Positions 26,449-34,597 of a stretch of DNA of 64,000 bases are shown piece after piece. Location of the stretch: contig NZ_AUBX01000014.1 of the NCBI RefSeq assembly GCF_000429465.1, positions 248,001 to 312,000 of the forward strand. Direction: 5' to 3'. Each line of letters opens with the position of its first letter. The stretch's first letter is position 1. The notes below the pieces were generated by a model that was not told the DNA's origin, did not search any database, and saw only the letters and a list, made by a program, of their open reading frames with translations. This DNA is from Algoriphagus vanfongensis DSM 17529. GTDB lineage: Bacteria > Bacteroidota > Bacteroidia > Cytophagales > Cyclobacteriaceae. Made by a program: the position numbers and the translations under genes.

Positions 26449-27459
26449 TTAGGCAAATGAAATGGATGTTTTGGGATGAACGAGCCCATTGAATACGTCT
26501 AAAGCTTTTCCACTGAGCAATACTTCTTCAGCTTTGGCTACTGCATCTACAAAGGACAATTCTGGATCTCCTGTCACCAAAGCGGCTGCAGAATTGGCCA
26601 AAACAACGGAGTTTTGAGCTTTTGTCCCTTTCCCTCTGAGAATACTTTCAAATATTTTAGCGGTTTCCTCGATCGTTTTTCCACCTTGGATTTCAGCCGC
26701 ATCTACTTTTGTCAAACCGATCTGATGAGGCTGATAGAGTTTTTCACCCCGATTGGAAATCATCTTAAAAGCACCTGTCAACGAAATCTCATCATAGCCA
26801 TCCAAAGCATGTAGAATAGAAAACTGAGCTTCGCTCTCTTGGTAAAGGTATGCATACAGGCGAGCTAACTCTAAGCTAAAAACACCGACCAGTTGCTTTT
26901 GAGGGAAACTTGGGTTCACCATCGGCCCCAGCATATTGAAGAAAGTTTTTACTCCCAATTCCTTTCGAATCGGTGCCACATTTTTCATCGCTGGGTGAAA
27001 GAGTGGCGCATGCAAGAAGCAAATCCCAGCTTCATCCAACGAGCGTTTGATTTCATTGATGTCGTTGGTGAATTCATAGCCAAAATACGCCAATAGATTA
27101 GATGAGCCACAAATCGAGGACACGCCGGTATTTCCATGCTTGGCCACATTCTGCCCTGCTCCAGCTACGATAAAAGAGGAAAGGGTCGAGATATTGAAAG
27201 TGTCTTTGCCATCTCCGCCTGTTCCGCAAAGGTCCATGGCATCGTATTCGGCAATTTCCACAGGAATGCAAAGTTCAAGCATCGCTTCTCTAAATCCCCT
27301 CAGCTCTTCGACCGTGACAGACCGCATCATATATACGGTGATAAAAGCCGCTACCTGAGACTGATTATAGGCTCCAGAGGCGATGTTTTTGAGTACTTCC
27401 CTTGCCTGAGACTGGGAAAGTGTTTGGTGCTCGATTAATTGATTGAGGATTTCTTTCAT
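26449..27459 (-). CDS. trpD: Anthranilate phosphoribosyltransferase
   Basis: 336 residues. The PRPP-binding loop is DLCGTGGDGKDTFNISTLSS, with KHGNTGVSSICGSSNLL and the later VRKELG-type region LGVKTFFNMLGPMVNPS, all diagnostic. It transfers phosphoribose to anthranilate. The gene is separate from trpG, unlike enterobacterial trpGD. Confidence 0.96.
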   Translation of the reverse strand: MKEILNQLIEHQTLSQSQAREVLKNIASGAYNQSQVAAFITVYMMRSVTVEELRGFREAMLELCIPVEIAEYDAMDLCGTGGDGKDTFNISTLSSFIVAGAGQNVAKHGNTGVSSICGSSNLLAYFGYEFTNDINEIKRSLDEAGICFLHAPLFHPAMKNVAPIRKELGVKTFFNMLGPMVNPSFPQKQLVGVFSLELARLYAYLYQESEAQFSILHALDGYDEISLTGAFKMISNRGEKLYQPHQIGLTKVDAAEIQGGKTIEETAKIFESILRGKGTKAQNSVVLANSAAALVTGDPELSFVDAVAKAEEVLLSGKALDVFNGLVHPKTSISFA

Positions 27460-27487
27460 GATGTTTGGGGCTGATGGGGTGAATAAA

Positions 27488-28054
27488 TCAGGATTCCAAC
27501 CAGTTTTTGATCAGTTGAATGCCGTTTTCGGTGAGGATACTTTCCGGGTGAAACTGCACACCTCTCACGGCAAATTCTTTGTGACGGACAGCCATGATCT
27601 GCTGATCCGGAGTGCGGGCGATCACTTCCAAATCTGGCGAAAGGCTCTCTTCATCAATCACCCAAGAGTGATATCTTCCAATATTAAAGGTTTCTGGAAT
27701 ACCTTCAAACAAAAGGTCTTTCTCAGTTTTGACCTGAGAAGCGACTCCATGCAGGACTTCGGAAAGATTGATCAGTCCGCCTCCAAATGCCTCACCTATA
27801 GCTTGATGACCTAGGCAGACGCCAAGAATCGATTTGCTGGAGGAATATTTCTTGAGCAGATCGGGCATAATCCCTGCCTCGGAAGGAATCCCCGGTCCCG
27901 GAGAGAGCAAAATTTTATCATATTTTGCCACATCCTCCACACTTATTTTATCATTTCTAAAGACATCCATCTGATCACCATAGCCCAATTGCCTGACGAT
28001 ATAGACCAGGTTGTAGGTGAAGGAGTCGTAGTTATCGAGAACGAGTATTTTCAT
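27488..28054 (-). CDS. trpG: Anthranilate synthase component II (glutamine amidotransferase)
   Basis: 188 residues. The catalytic Cys is in SILGVCLGHQAIGEAFGG, and the His-Glu pair in VQFHPESILT. LLSPGPGIPSEAG is the oxyanion strand. It feeds ammonia to TrpE. It may also serve folate synthesis as PabA, as in many bacteria with one such subunit. It is separated from trpE by the inserted four-helix-bundle gene. Confidence 0.95.
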   Translation of the reverse strand: MKILVLDNYDSFTYNLVYIVRQLGYGDQMDVFRNDKISVEDVAKYDKILLSPGPGIPSEAGIMPDLLKKYSSSKSILGVCLGHQAIGEAFGGGLINLSEVLHGVASQVKTEKDLLFEGIPETFNIGRYHSWVIDEESLSPDLEVIARTPDQQIMAVRHKEFAVRGVQFHPESILTENGIQLIKNWLES

Positions 28055-28107
28055 TATTGGAATTGGAAAATTGGAAAATTGAAAAATTGGAAAATTAGCT
28101 TTCCTTT

Positions 28108-28488
28108 TTACTTTTTCATTTTCTCATATTCATTTAAATATTTAATAAAGCCCTTTAGCTCACTTGAGATTTCAATTAATTGGCTGTAAAACTCTTCATA
28201 AACTTCTATGGATATCTTTTCAGCTTTATGAAGTAAAAAGAGTTGACTTCTCAATTCTCCGGCTGATCCTTTCGCAATCCCTAGGTATTTTATCAATTGC
28301 CTGTTGCTATTATATTCAAAGCCCTCTGCGATGTTATTAGATATGGAAATAGCTGCACCTATCAATTGATCTTTTGCTCTGTAGTCTCGAACCAAATGAT
28401 CATTTTCTACTAATTGATAAATTTTCAAACCGATCTGAATCGCATCCTTCCAGACTTTCAAATCTTCAAACCGCTCATACTTTGCCAT
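28108..28488 (-). CDS. Four-helix-bundle protein (23S rRNA intervening-sequence protein family)
   Basis: 126 residues, all helical by eye. FEDLKVWKDAIQIGLKIY at the N-terminus, DQLIGAAISISNNIAEGFEY in the middle and IAKGSAGELRSQLFL are the diagnostic segments of the S23/IVP family first seen in intervening sequences of 23S rRNA genes and related to Avd proteins of diversity-generating retroelements. Molecular function is unknown; nucleic-acid binding is the usual guess. It sits between trpE and trpG in the operon, with AT-rich inverted flanking repeats on both sides, and is not a tryptophan enzyme. Confidence 0.9.
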   Translation of the reverse strand: MAKYERFEDLKVWKDAIQIGLKIYQLVENDHLVRDYRAKDQLIGAAISISNNIAEGFEYNSNRQLIKYLGIAKGSAGELRSQLFLLHKAEKISIEVYEEFYSQLIEISSELKGFIKYLNEYEKMKK

Positions 28489-28524
28489 AATTTTTCAATT
28501 TTCAAATTTTGAAATTTTGCAATT

Positions 28525-29937
28525 TCAGATTCCTTCCGCCGCTCTAAGCGCCACTCTTAAGGCTTCGAGTTTGTTGGCTACTTCCTGCAGTTCTGAAGGA
28601 ATGGAAGATTTGGCTACTACTCCGGCTCCGGCTTGGAATCGAAGTTTGTTGTTTTCTGAGACAAAGGATCGGATCAGGATGGCATGATTGAAATCTCCAT
28701 TGAATCCTAGGTAACCAATCGCACCTCCGTAAAACTGCCTGCTGACATTCTCCAATTCATCGATCAGCTCCATCGCTCTGTATTTCGGCGCTCCTGATAA
28801 GGTACCCGCAGGAAATGTATCCGCGACGAGTTGAAGTGGATTTGCTCCTTCTGGCAATTGCCCAGTGACTTTGGAAACCAAGTGAATGACATGAGAGTAG
28901 TACTGAATCTCTTTGAACACATCCACCTTGACCACATCTGAAGATCTCGACAAGTCATTTCTCGCCAAATCCACCAACATCACATGCTCTGAGTTTTCTT
29001 TCGGATCATCGTAAAGCTTTCTCGCCAATGCAGCATCATCCTGGTCATTTCCTGTTCTTCTGAAAGTTCCGGCAATCGGATAAATCGTCGCAGTTTTGTT
29101 TTTGACCACGATTTGTGCCTCCGGAGAACTTCCAAATACTTTGAAAGAACCATAATCGAAATAGAATAAATATGGCGATGGATTTACTGAACGAAGTGCT
29201 CTATAGACATTGAATTCATCACCTTTGAACTCTGTCGTAAACCTTCTGGAAAGCACAATCTGAAAGACATCACCACGGAAGCAATGCTCTCTGCCTTGAT
29301 TGAGGATTTTCAAAAACTCCTCATCCGTGTAGTTGGAAACTTCCTCCCCTACTTTCTTAAAAGAATAAGTCGGAATATTTTTATTGATCAGCAGCTGCTC
29401 GATCTCATCCATGTATTCTGGATTTTCTGCTCCGGCCACTCGATGTTCGAACAGGTGCAATTCATTTTTGAAATGATCCACCACGATGATGTTTTGGTAC
29501 ATGGAATACCACATCATCGGCACTTCGGAAGACTCACTTTTGGTCAGCTTAATATCTTCAAACCACCCAACGGTGTCATATTGGATATAGCCAAACAATC
29601 CGTTGGAGCTAAACTTAAACTTATCCGGAGTCGGGTCAAATTTATTCCCGAATGCTCTCAAAGCATCCATCAGCCGATTCTTGGCAGAGACCTCGTAGGA
29701 GACCTCTTTTCCATCAGGCAACTTTTCATTTACTTTTCCATGATTGAATTGAAAAGTGGCCAAAGGATTAAAACAGATATACGAATAGCTGTTTTCCTGA
29801 CCGTGATAGTCCGAACTTTCCAATAAAATCGGATTGGCAAAACGATCCCTGATCTGCAAATAGATACTCACCGGAGTGATCGTATCTGCCAGACGCTTGC
29901 GGTAGGTAGTCAGAATCGGATATTTTACGTGGTTCAT
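28525..29937 (-). CDS. trpE: Anthranilate synthase component I
   Basis: 470 residues. The N-terminal feedback site PILLESSD matches the LLES motif that binds tryptophan. The chorismate-binding domain contains FQIVLSRRF, PIAGTFRRTG, VDLARNDLSRSSD, HLVSKVTGQL and FPAGTLSGAPKYRAMELID. It makes anthranilate from chorismate with TrpG. It is the first structural gene of the operon and follows the leader-peptide attenuator, with only about 20 bp between the terminator tail and the start codon. Confidence 0.96.
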   Translation of the reverse strand: MNHVKYPILTTYRKRLADTITPVSIYLQIRDRFANPILLESSDYHGQENSYSYICFNPLATFQFNHGKVNEKLPDGKEVSYEVSAKNRLMDALRAFGNKFDPTPDKFKFSSNGLFGYIQYDTVGWFEDIKLTKSESSEVPMMWYSMYQNIIVVDHFKNELHLFEHRVAGAENPEYMDEIEQLLINKNIPTYSFKKVGEEVSNYTDEEFLKILNQGREHCFRGDVFQIVLSRRFTTEFKGDEFNVYRALRSVNPSPYLFYFDYGSFKVFGSSPEAQIVVKNKTATIYPIAGTFRRTGNDQDDAALARKLYDDPKENSEHVMLVDLARNDLSRSSDVVKVDVFKEIQYYSHVIHLVSKVTGQLPEGANPLQLVADTFPAGTLSGAPKYRAMELIDELENVSRQFYGGAIGYLGFNGDFNHAILIRSFVSENNKLRFQAGAGVVAKSSIPSELQEVANKLEALRVALRAAEGI

Positions 29938-29957
29938 TCGTGGTTCATTTTTGGCAT

Positions 29958-29990
29958 AAAAAAAGGCTTACCGGGAAATCCAGTAAGCCT
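29958..29990 (-). terminator. trp attenuator terminator
   Basis: On the minus strand AGGCTTACTGG pairs over 11 bp (one G-U pair) with CCGGTAAGCCT around loop ATTTC, followed by a run of seven T residues. It lies between the leader ORF stop and trpE. Its 5' arm (29981-29989) can instead pair with CAGCGAGCC inside the leader ORF (30024-30032), 8 of 9 positions, which would act as an antiterminator. Confidence 0.9.
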
Positions 29991-30014
29991 CTACTATCGT
30001 CATGCAATCAAATT

Positions 30015-30092
30015 TTAGGCATGGGCTCGCTGATCTTTCCCTGAGAAAGTTTCAGTATGCCACCACCAATATTTGTTTGCGATTGTTTTCAT
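30015..30092 (-). CDS. trpL: Tryptophan operon leader peptide
   Basis: A 25-codon frame too short for ordinary gene finders. ATG at 30092; the sequence begins MKTIANKYWWWHTETFSG and ends at TAA 30015-30017. Three consecutive TGG codons at positions 9-11 would stall the ribosome when charged Trp-tRNA is scarce. Just after them CTG-aaa-CTTTC can pair with GAAAG-at-CAG (30030-30055), a hairpin that a ribosome held on the Trp codons would cover, freeing the antiterminator. This layout matches the classic trp attenuation logic of enteric bacteria but in a Bacteroidota-type genome. Coding is supported by the WWW triplet and its placement, not by length. Confidence 0.85.
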   Translation of the reverse strand: MKTIANKYWWWHTETFSGKDQRAHA

Positions 30093-30102
30093 AAGACTTC
30101 GG

Positions 30103-30133
30103 CAAATTTAGGAAGGGATCTGAAATGACAAAA
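30103..30133 (-). promoter_or_regulatory. Predicted trp operon promoter
   Basis: TTTTG (30133-30129) and TAAATTTG (30110-30103) are separated by 18 bp and match the Bacteroidota primary sigma consensus TTTG / TAnnTTTG. The -7 box ends 10 bp before the leader ATG, so the transcript would have a very short untranslated 5' end. Confidence 0.7.
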
Positions 30134-30185
30134 CCCTGATAAAAAATTTTCAACTTATTTTTGAAAAAAAATCAATCAATCGAAT

Positions 30186-30413
30186 ATGGCTAAAGCAATT
30201 GCACAGTATTTCAAGCGAGTTTTTGACGATTATCAAGTATTGGTCATGGTCAACCCGGAAAATTTTACCGGAACAGAACTCATTCTTCATCCTGACGGAA
30301 AAGTAGAAAAAACGGAAATGGAATTTGACGAAGAGATTTTCGAAGACTTGGCAGAAGATGAATTTCAAACATGTAGTCCTTTGGAATTTCAACTGCTACT
30401 GGCCAAAAGCTAA
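30186..30413 (+). CDS. Conserved small acidic protein of unknown function
   Basis: 75 residues, cytoplasmic, with an alternating charged composition: AIAQYFKRVFDDYQVLVMVN, then GTELILHPDGKVEKTEMEF and a Glu/Asp-rich helix DEEIFEDLAEDEF. No family is recognised with confidence; it reads like a small single-domain protein. It is divergent from the trp operon, sharing a 94-bp control region, and a TATTTTTG box (30156-30163) stands 22 bp before its start. Coding is supported by codon structure and position. Confidence 0.6.
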   Translation: MAKAIAQYFKRVFDDYQVLVMVNPENFTGTELILHPDGKVEKTEMEFDEEIFEDLAEDEFQTCSPLEFQLLLAKS

Positions 30414-30473
30414 AGCTTTAGACTCTTCCATTCTCCTCAAATTTTCGAACCCAAAACCTTATCCCTTATTTTC

Positions 30474-31580
30474 ATGAGAACCTTTCCCTTGCTTTTGGCT
30501 GCAATCATTTGCCTTTTTTCTTCTATTCAAAATTCAAGTGCCCAAGAATCCAAACTTCGCCTGGCAGTTGCCGGACTGGATCACGGGCATGTGGGCTGGG
30601 TTTTCAATGCCATGAATCGCGGAGATTATGAAATTGTAGGGATTGCTGAACCCAACAGGGAGTTGGCCGAAAAATACGCCAAACAATTCGGATTCAGTAT
30701 GGATCTGGTTTTTGATAACCTGAATGATTTAATAGAAAAACAACAACCGGAGGCCGTTGCTGCCTTTGGAAATACCTTTGAGCATCTGGCCGTCGTCGAG
30801 GCCGCAGCACCTCGGGGAGTGCATGTCATGGTAGAAAAACCCTTGGCCGTCAGCTTGGATCATGCCCAGCAAATGAAAGTTTTGGCAGAAGAGCACAACA
30901 TTCATTTATTGACCAATTATGAAACCAGTTGGTACCCGACTAATCATCGAGCCAAAGAGCTTTTGGATTCTGGAAAAGTCGGGAACTTGAGAAAAGTCAT
31001 CGTGAGAGATGGACATAAAGGTCCTAAGAAAATCGGGGTTGGTCCTGAATTTTTGAGCTGGCTGATCGATCCCAAACTCAATGGAGGTGGAGCTTTGATG
31101 GACTTTGGTTGCTATGGTGCCAACCTGATGACTTGGTTGATGGATGGTGAAAGACCTATCTCAGTCACTGCCGTGACTCAGCAGCTTCAGCCAGAAAACA
31201 ATCCCCAAGTCGAAGATGATGCGACTATCATCGTCAATTACCCAGATGCCCAAGTGATCATTCAGGCATCCTGGAACTGGCCAATTGGAAGAAAGGATAT
31301 GGAGGTCTATGGGCTAACTGGAACCATCTACGCTGACAATAGAAACCAACTCAGAATACGAATGGCTGAGGGCTACGATGGATTTGATGAGCAAACCTAT
31401 CAACTTCCGGAAATGGAACCTCCCTATCCTGATCCTTTTATGCTATTAAAAGCAGTGGTGAGAAATGAAATCAGCTTACCTGAATATGATCTGTATTCTT
31501 TGGAAAATAATATGATTGTGATGGAGATTCTTCAGGCAGCGAAAGAGAGTGCAGAAAAAGGGGAGACCATTTATTTTTAG
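30474..31580 (+). CDS. Secreted Gfo/Idh/MocA-family oxidoreductase
   Basis: 368 residues. A Sec signal peptide (about 1-23, ending SSAQ) precedes the Rossmann fold LRLAVAGLDHGHVGWVFNAM. MVEKPLAVSLDHAQQM gives the EKP motif with the catalytic Lys, and GGGALMDFGCYGANLMTWLM the conserved substrate segment. It belongs to the periplasmic sugar-modifying branch common in Bacteroidota. It is shorter than the Tat-exported relative at 8036-9403 and lacks that protein's Cys cluster. A partial copy of its 3' end recurs at about 32969-33010. Confidence 0.88.
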   Translation: MRTFPLLLAAIICLFSSIQNSSAQESKLRLAVAGLDHGHVGWVFNAMNRGDYEIVGIAEPNRELAEKYAKQFGFSMDLVFDNLNDLIEKQQPEAVAAFGNTFEHLAVVEAAAPRGVHVMVEKPLAVSLDHAQQMKVLAEEHNIHLLTNYETSWYPTNHRAKELLDSGKVGNLRKVIVRDGHKGPKKIGVGPEFLSWLIDPKLNGGGALMDFGCYGANLMTWLMDGERPISVTAVTQQLQPENNPQVEDDATIIVNYPDAQVIIQASWNWPIGRKDMEVYGLTGTIYADNRNQLRIRMAEGYDGFDEQTYQLPEMEPPYPDPFMLLKAVVRNEISLPEYDLYSLENNMIVMEILQAAKESAEKGETIYF

Positions 31581-31594
31581 TCTCCCAAGAATAA

Positions 31595-32857
31595 TCATTC
31601 GAATGTTTTCCTCACTGAATACGTTTCAAAATCAAATAAAACTGGTTCTTCGATTAAAACATTTTCAATCATTTCATGGTAACCGTAACTCGATTTTTTC
31701 GCAGTCACGGAGGAAAATTCAAAATTCTCGAAATCTTCTAGGAACTCGTATTTGCTTTTCAATTCCTCAGGAATAATTAAAGTAAAATCTCCTTGATTTC
31801 CTTCGACAATTAAACTAAACAGATAATCTCCCTCCTGATTTAAAAATTGCTTATCCATCCGAGTATTGAAATTTGTTGCCCAAGAAGGTAATTCGACCTG
31901 GAAATTGGAAGCTTTAAGATTTTGTCCAGAAAAATTTAGATTGTCAGGAAATTCAATTTTTGAGGGAGCGGATCCAACTCTATTATAGACTAACCTTAAA
32001 TCGTCTTTATCAATGTTTATTAAAACACTATATTTCTCAAATCGGTCCAGAAAGTTCACTTGATATTTTCCAAGATTGGAATTGAACACGGTAGAAATCC
32101 GGTTAAACACATGACCAATTTCATATTTGTTGTTTGCGACATTCAATGAATTAACCCAGATATTTATATCTGTAAAAAATTCTTTTGGTACTGTAATCGA
32201 ATGATCAAATAGGCTCATTTCAGAATATTCAAAATCATACTCCTTCCCTACTTCTACATCAGACAAAAATCCATACCTATGATTACCTTCATAATCATAA
32301 GTAATCACTAAATATTCAGAAGATTCACTTCTGAAATTCTGGACAAGTTCAAGTCGATTGGGACTTGGAAGCATAAGCTTGAAACTGTTGTTCAATCCAC
32401 TTGAGTATCCACCTGCTAAGCCAATAGGAGAAGAATTTGATACAAAAATCTTAAACTCTCCTTCGTTATTTGCTGTCGACGTCTCAGTTATCACTAAACC
32501 ATGAGTATAAATTTTTCCAACTGGAACGTTTAAAAATGCTTTACCATCCAATTTGGTAAAAGGCCTTCCTCCATAAGTACGAAGTGTTTTGTCGAAAAAA
32601 GTCAAATGATAGGATTCATTTTCCAAGCCTTCGAACTTCACATTTCCACCTTTGACAAGCTCTTTCATTTCTAGAAAGGAACCATCCAAACTTTGGATAA
32701 CAACCCAACCTTCCCAATTTTCATCTTTGAAACTAGAATAATCAGGATTTGTAAAGACCGTAATTTGCCCATCATTTTTGATCGGACTTGGGTCGTCTTC
32801 TTTATTGCATGAGAAAGCTAGAATTGTAAAAAGCAATAAGTAAAAGTGTTTTTTCAT
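31595..32857 (-). CDS. Lipoprotein of unknown function
   Basis: 420 residues from ATG 32857; the longer frame begins with TTG. Lipobox LLLFTILAFSC puts the protein on the membrane, with the acidic tail NKEDDPSP after it. The body is beta-rich with no motif I recognise; short repeats of aromatic residues suggest an immunoglobulin-like or carbohydrate-binding fold (EGLENESYHLTFFDK, GEFKIFVSNSS). It is convergent with the oxidoreductase gene and AT-rich relative to it, which may indicate acquisition. No partner can be named. Confidence 0.75.
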   Translation of the reverse strand: MKKHFYLLLFTILAFSCNKEDDPSPIKNDGQITVFTNPDYSSFKDENWEGWVVIQSLDGSFLEMKELVKGGNVKFEGLENESYHLTFFDKTLRTYGGRPFTKLDGKAFLNVPVGKIYTHGLVITETSTANNEGEFKIFVSNSSPIGLAGGYSSGLNNSFKLMLPSPNRLELVQNFRSESSEYLVITYDYEGNHRYGFLSDVEVGKEYDFEYSEMSLFDHSITVPKEFFTDINIWVNSLNVANNKYEIGHVFNRISTVFNSNLGKYQVNFLDRFEKYSVLINIDKDDLRLVYNRVGSAPSKIEFPDNLNFSGQNLKASNFQVELPSWATNFNTRMDKQFLNQEGDYLFSLIVEGNQGDFTLIIPEELKSKYEFLEDFENFEFSSVTAKKSSYGYHEMIENVLIEEPVLFDFETYSVRKTFE

Positions 32858-32944
32858 TTTTAAAGAATTTTGTCTGCCCAAAATTGTAGAGGTACATTTT
32901 ATTTAACTAATTCTATCTAAAAAAAACTTATAATTTCTTTTCCC

Positions 32945-33016
32945 ATGAAAAAATTAAAGTTTCTTGTGTCAGCCAAGGAAAGTGCAGAAAAAGCAGAGAC
33001 TATTAATTTTAAATGA
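32945..33016 (+). pseudogene. Residual 3' end fragment of a Gfo/Idh/MocA gene
   Basis: The frame MKKLKFLVSAKESAEKAET... (23 codons) matches the C-terminus of the gene at 30474-31580 in SAKESAEK-ET-I-F. At DNA level about 34 of 41 bases match between 31545-31580 and 32969-33010. It is too short to be functional, so a duplicated and decayed remnant is the best reading. Confidence 0.5.
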
Positions 33017-33049
33017 AATATCCTATTTTAAAGCAAAAACCCGAGTACC

Positions 33050-33421
33050 ATGAAACTAGGCGCCTTTTCGATCAGCCTCTCAGTCAAAGACCTGAATGCT
33101 TCCAAAGAATTCTATGAAAAACTGGGTTTCTCAGTTTTCGCAGGCAGCATGGAGATGAACTATCTGATTATGAAAAATGAGCAAACGCTGATCGGACTTT
33201 TCCATCAGATGTTTGACAAAAATATCCTCACCTTCAATCCCGGTTGGGATCAAGATGCCCAAAACGTCCCCGACTTTGACGATGTTCGAAAAATACAACA
33301 ATCCCTGAAAGATGCCGGAATCCAGCTGGCACAGGAAGTGGACCCCAATAGCTCTGGCCCGGGAAGCATTCTACTTTTCGACCCAGATGGCAACAGTATT
33401 CTTTTTGATCAACATATCTAA
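33050..33421 (+). CDS. VOC-family (glyoxalase-like) protein
   Basis: 123 residues with paired beta-alpha-beta-beta-beta modules: GAFSISLSVKDLNASKEFYEKLGF at the N-terminus is the canonical VOC opening, and PGSILLFDPDGNSILFDQH the closing half. Metal residues expected in dioxygenases are only partly visible, as in many uncharacterised members. It is followed after 14 bp by a dehydrogenase gene, suggesting co-transcription. Substrate unknown. Confidence 0.85.
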   Translation: MKLGAFSISLSVKDLNASKEFYEKLGFSVFAGSMEMNYLIMKNEQTLIGLFHQMFDKNILTFNPGWDQDAQNVPDFDDVRKIQQSLKDAGIQLAQEVDPNSSGPGSILLFDPDGNSILFDQHI

Positions 33422-33435
33422 TCTGCTTTGCAACA

Positions 33436-34401
33436 ATGAAAGCCGCCTTTAGAGATCAATATGGCTCAGCTGATCAAATTACCATTCGGGAAATGCCCAT
33501 CCCGCAGCCCAGCTCAAAGGAAATCCAAATCCAGGTCATTGCCACGACTATCAATCGTACAGACATGGCGGTAATCACTGGCTTGCCTTGGATCATGCGA
33601 CTGTTTGTAGGTTTCCCCAACCCTAAATCCCCGATTCCGGGAACAGACTTTGTCGGTATCATCAGCGAAGTGGGATTGGAAGTCAAAGAGTTTCAAAAAG
33701 GCGAAAAAGTCTGGGGATTCATTGACAATGGCTGCGGTAGTCATGCCGAGTATTTTTGCACCTCTTCATTTTCCAATCTTCAAAAAATGCCAGACGGCAT
33801 CCCTTGGGATCAGGCAGCTGGATCGATTGAGGGAGTACATTATGCCTATAACTTCATTAACAAACTCGAACTGAATGCTGGCGATGAAGTCCTTGTAATC
33901 GGAGGTACTGGAGCGATCGGCTCGGCTGCGATCCAGATTCTCAAATCGATGGATATCCATGTGACAGCGGTTTGCCTGGGCCACAAGGATCGTGTGCAGG
34001 CACTTGGAACTGATCACGTGATTGATGGACTGGAAGAAGATTTCACTGCCTGTGGGAAAGAATTCGACGCGGTATTTGATGCCGTGGGAAAAAGCCGATT
34101 CAAGACCTGCAAACCACTGCTCAAAGAGTATGGAGTTTATATTTCCTCGGAGCTTGGGCCTCATGGAGAAAATCCACTTTTAGCTATCAAAAGCGTCTTT
34201 ATTGGTAAAAAGAAAGTCAATTTCCCATTCCCGGTAGATGTCAGGGGCAGTTTGGAGAAAATCGCACCACTTATTCAGGAAGGAAAATTCACCCCACTTA
34301 TCGATCGCCAAGTGAAATTGGAAGAGGCAATTGAATCCTATGCCTATGTCCAGTCCGGCCAAAAAATCGGCAATGTCATATTAAGAATCAGCGAAAAATA
34401 A
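33436..34401 (+). CDS. Zinc-less MDR oxidoreductase (quinone reductase-like)
   Basis: 321 residues. GroES-like opening KAAFRDQYGSADQITIREMP, then the nucleotide-binding Rossmann motif VLVIGGTGAIGSAAIQILK. The structural zinc cysteines of alcohol dehydrogenases are absent, placing it with NADPH:quinone reductase-type MDRs that reduce alkenals or quinones. It is likely co-transcribed with the VOC gene. Function beyond NAD(P)H-dependent reduction cannot be read. Confidence 0.88.
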   Translation: MKAAFRDQYGSADQITIREMPIPQPSSKEIQIQVIATTINRTDMAVITGLPWIMRLFVGFPNPKSPIPGTDFVGIISEVGLEVKEFQKGEKVWGFIDNGCGSHAEYFCTSSFSNLQKMPDGIPWDQAAGSIEGVHYAYNFINKLELNAGDEVLVIGGTGAIGSAAIQILKSMDIHVTAVCLGHKDRVQALGTDHVIDGLEEDFTACGKEFDAVFDAVGKSRFKTCKPLLKEYGVYISSELGPHGENPLLAIKSVFIGKKKVNFPFPVDVRGSLEKIAPLIQEGKFTPLIDRQVKLEEAIESYAYVQSGQKIGNVILRISEK

Positions 34402-34597
34402 TCCAAATTATTCTTCACTTATTCAAATTTTTTAATCTAGTATCCTTGTGTAGCATCCTATCAATGAATAACTTGGATAGGAATATACAAGCAACATTGA
34501 ATACGTCATTTTTGCTTAGAGACGAATAGCCCTGTTTTTTGAAGCTCTTTACTTTTCACCAGTTTATATTTTGACATTTTCTTAAATCTCAGCCCTT

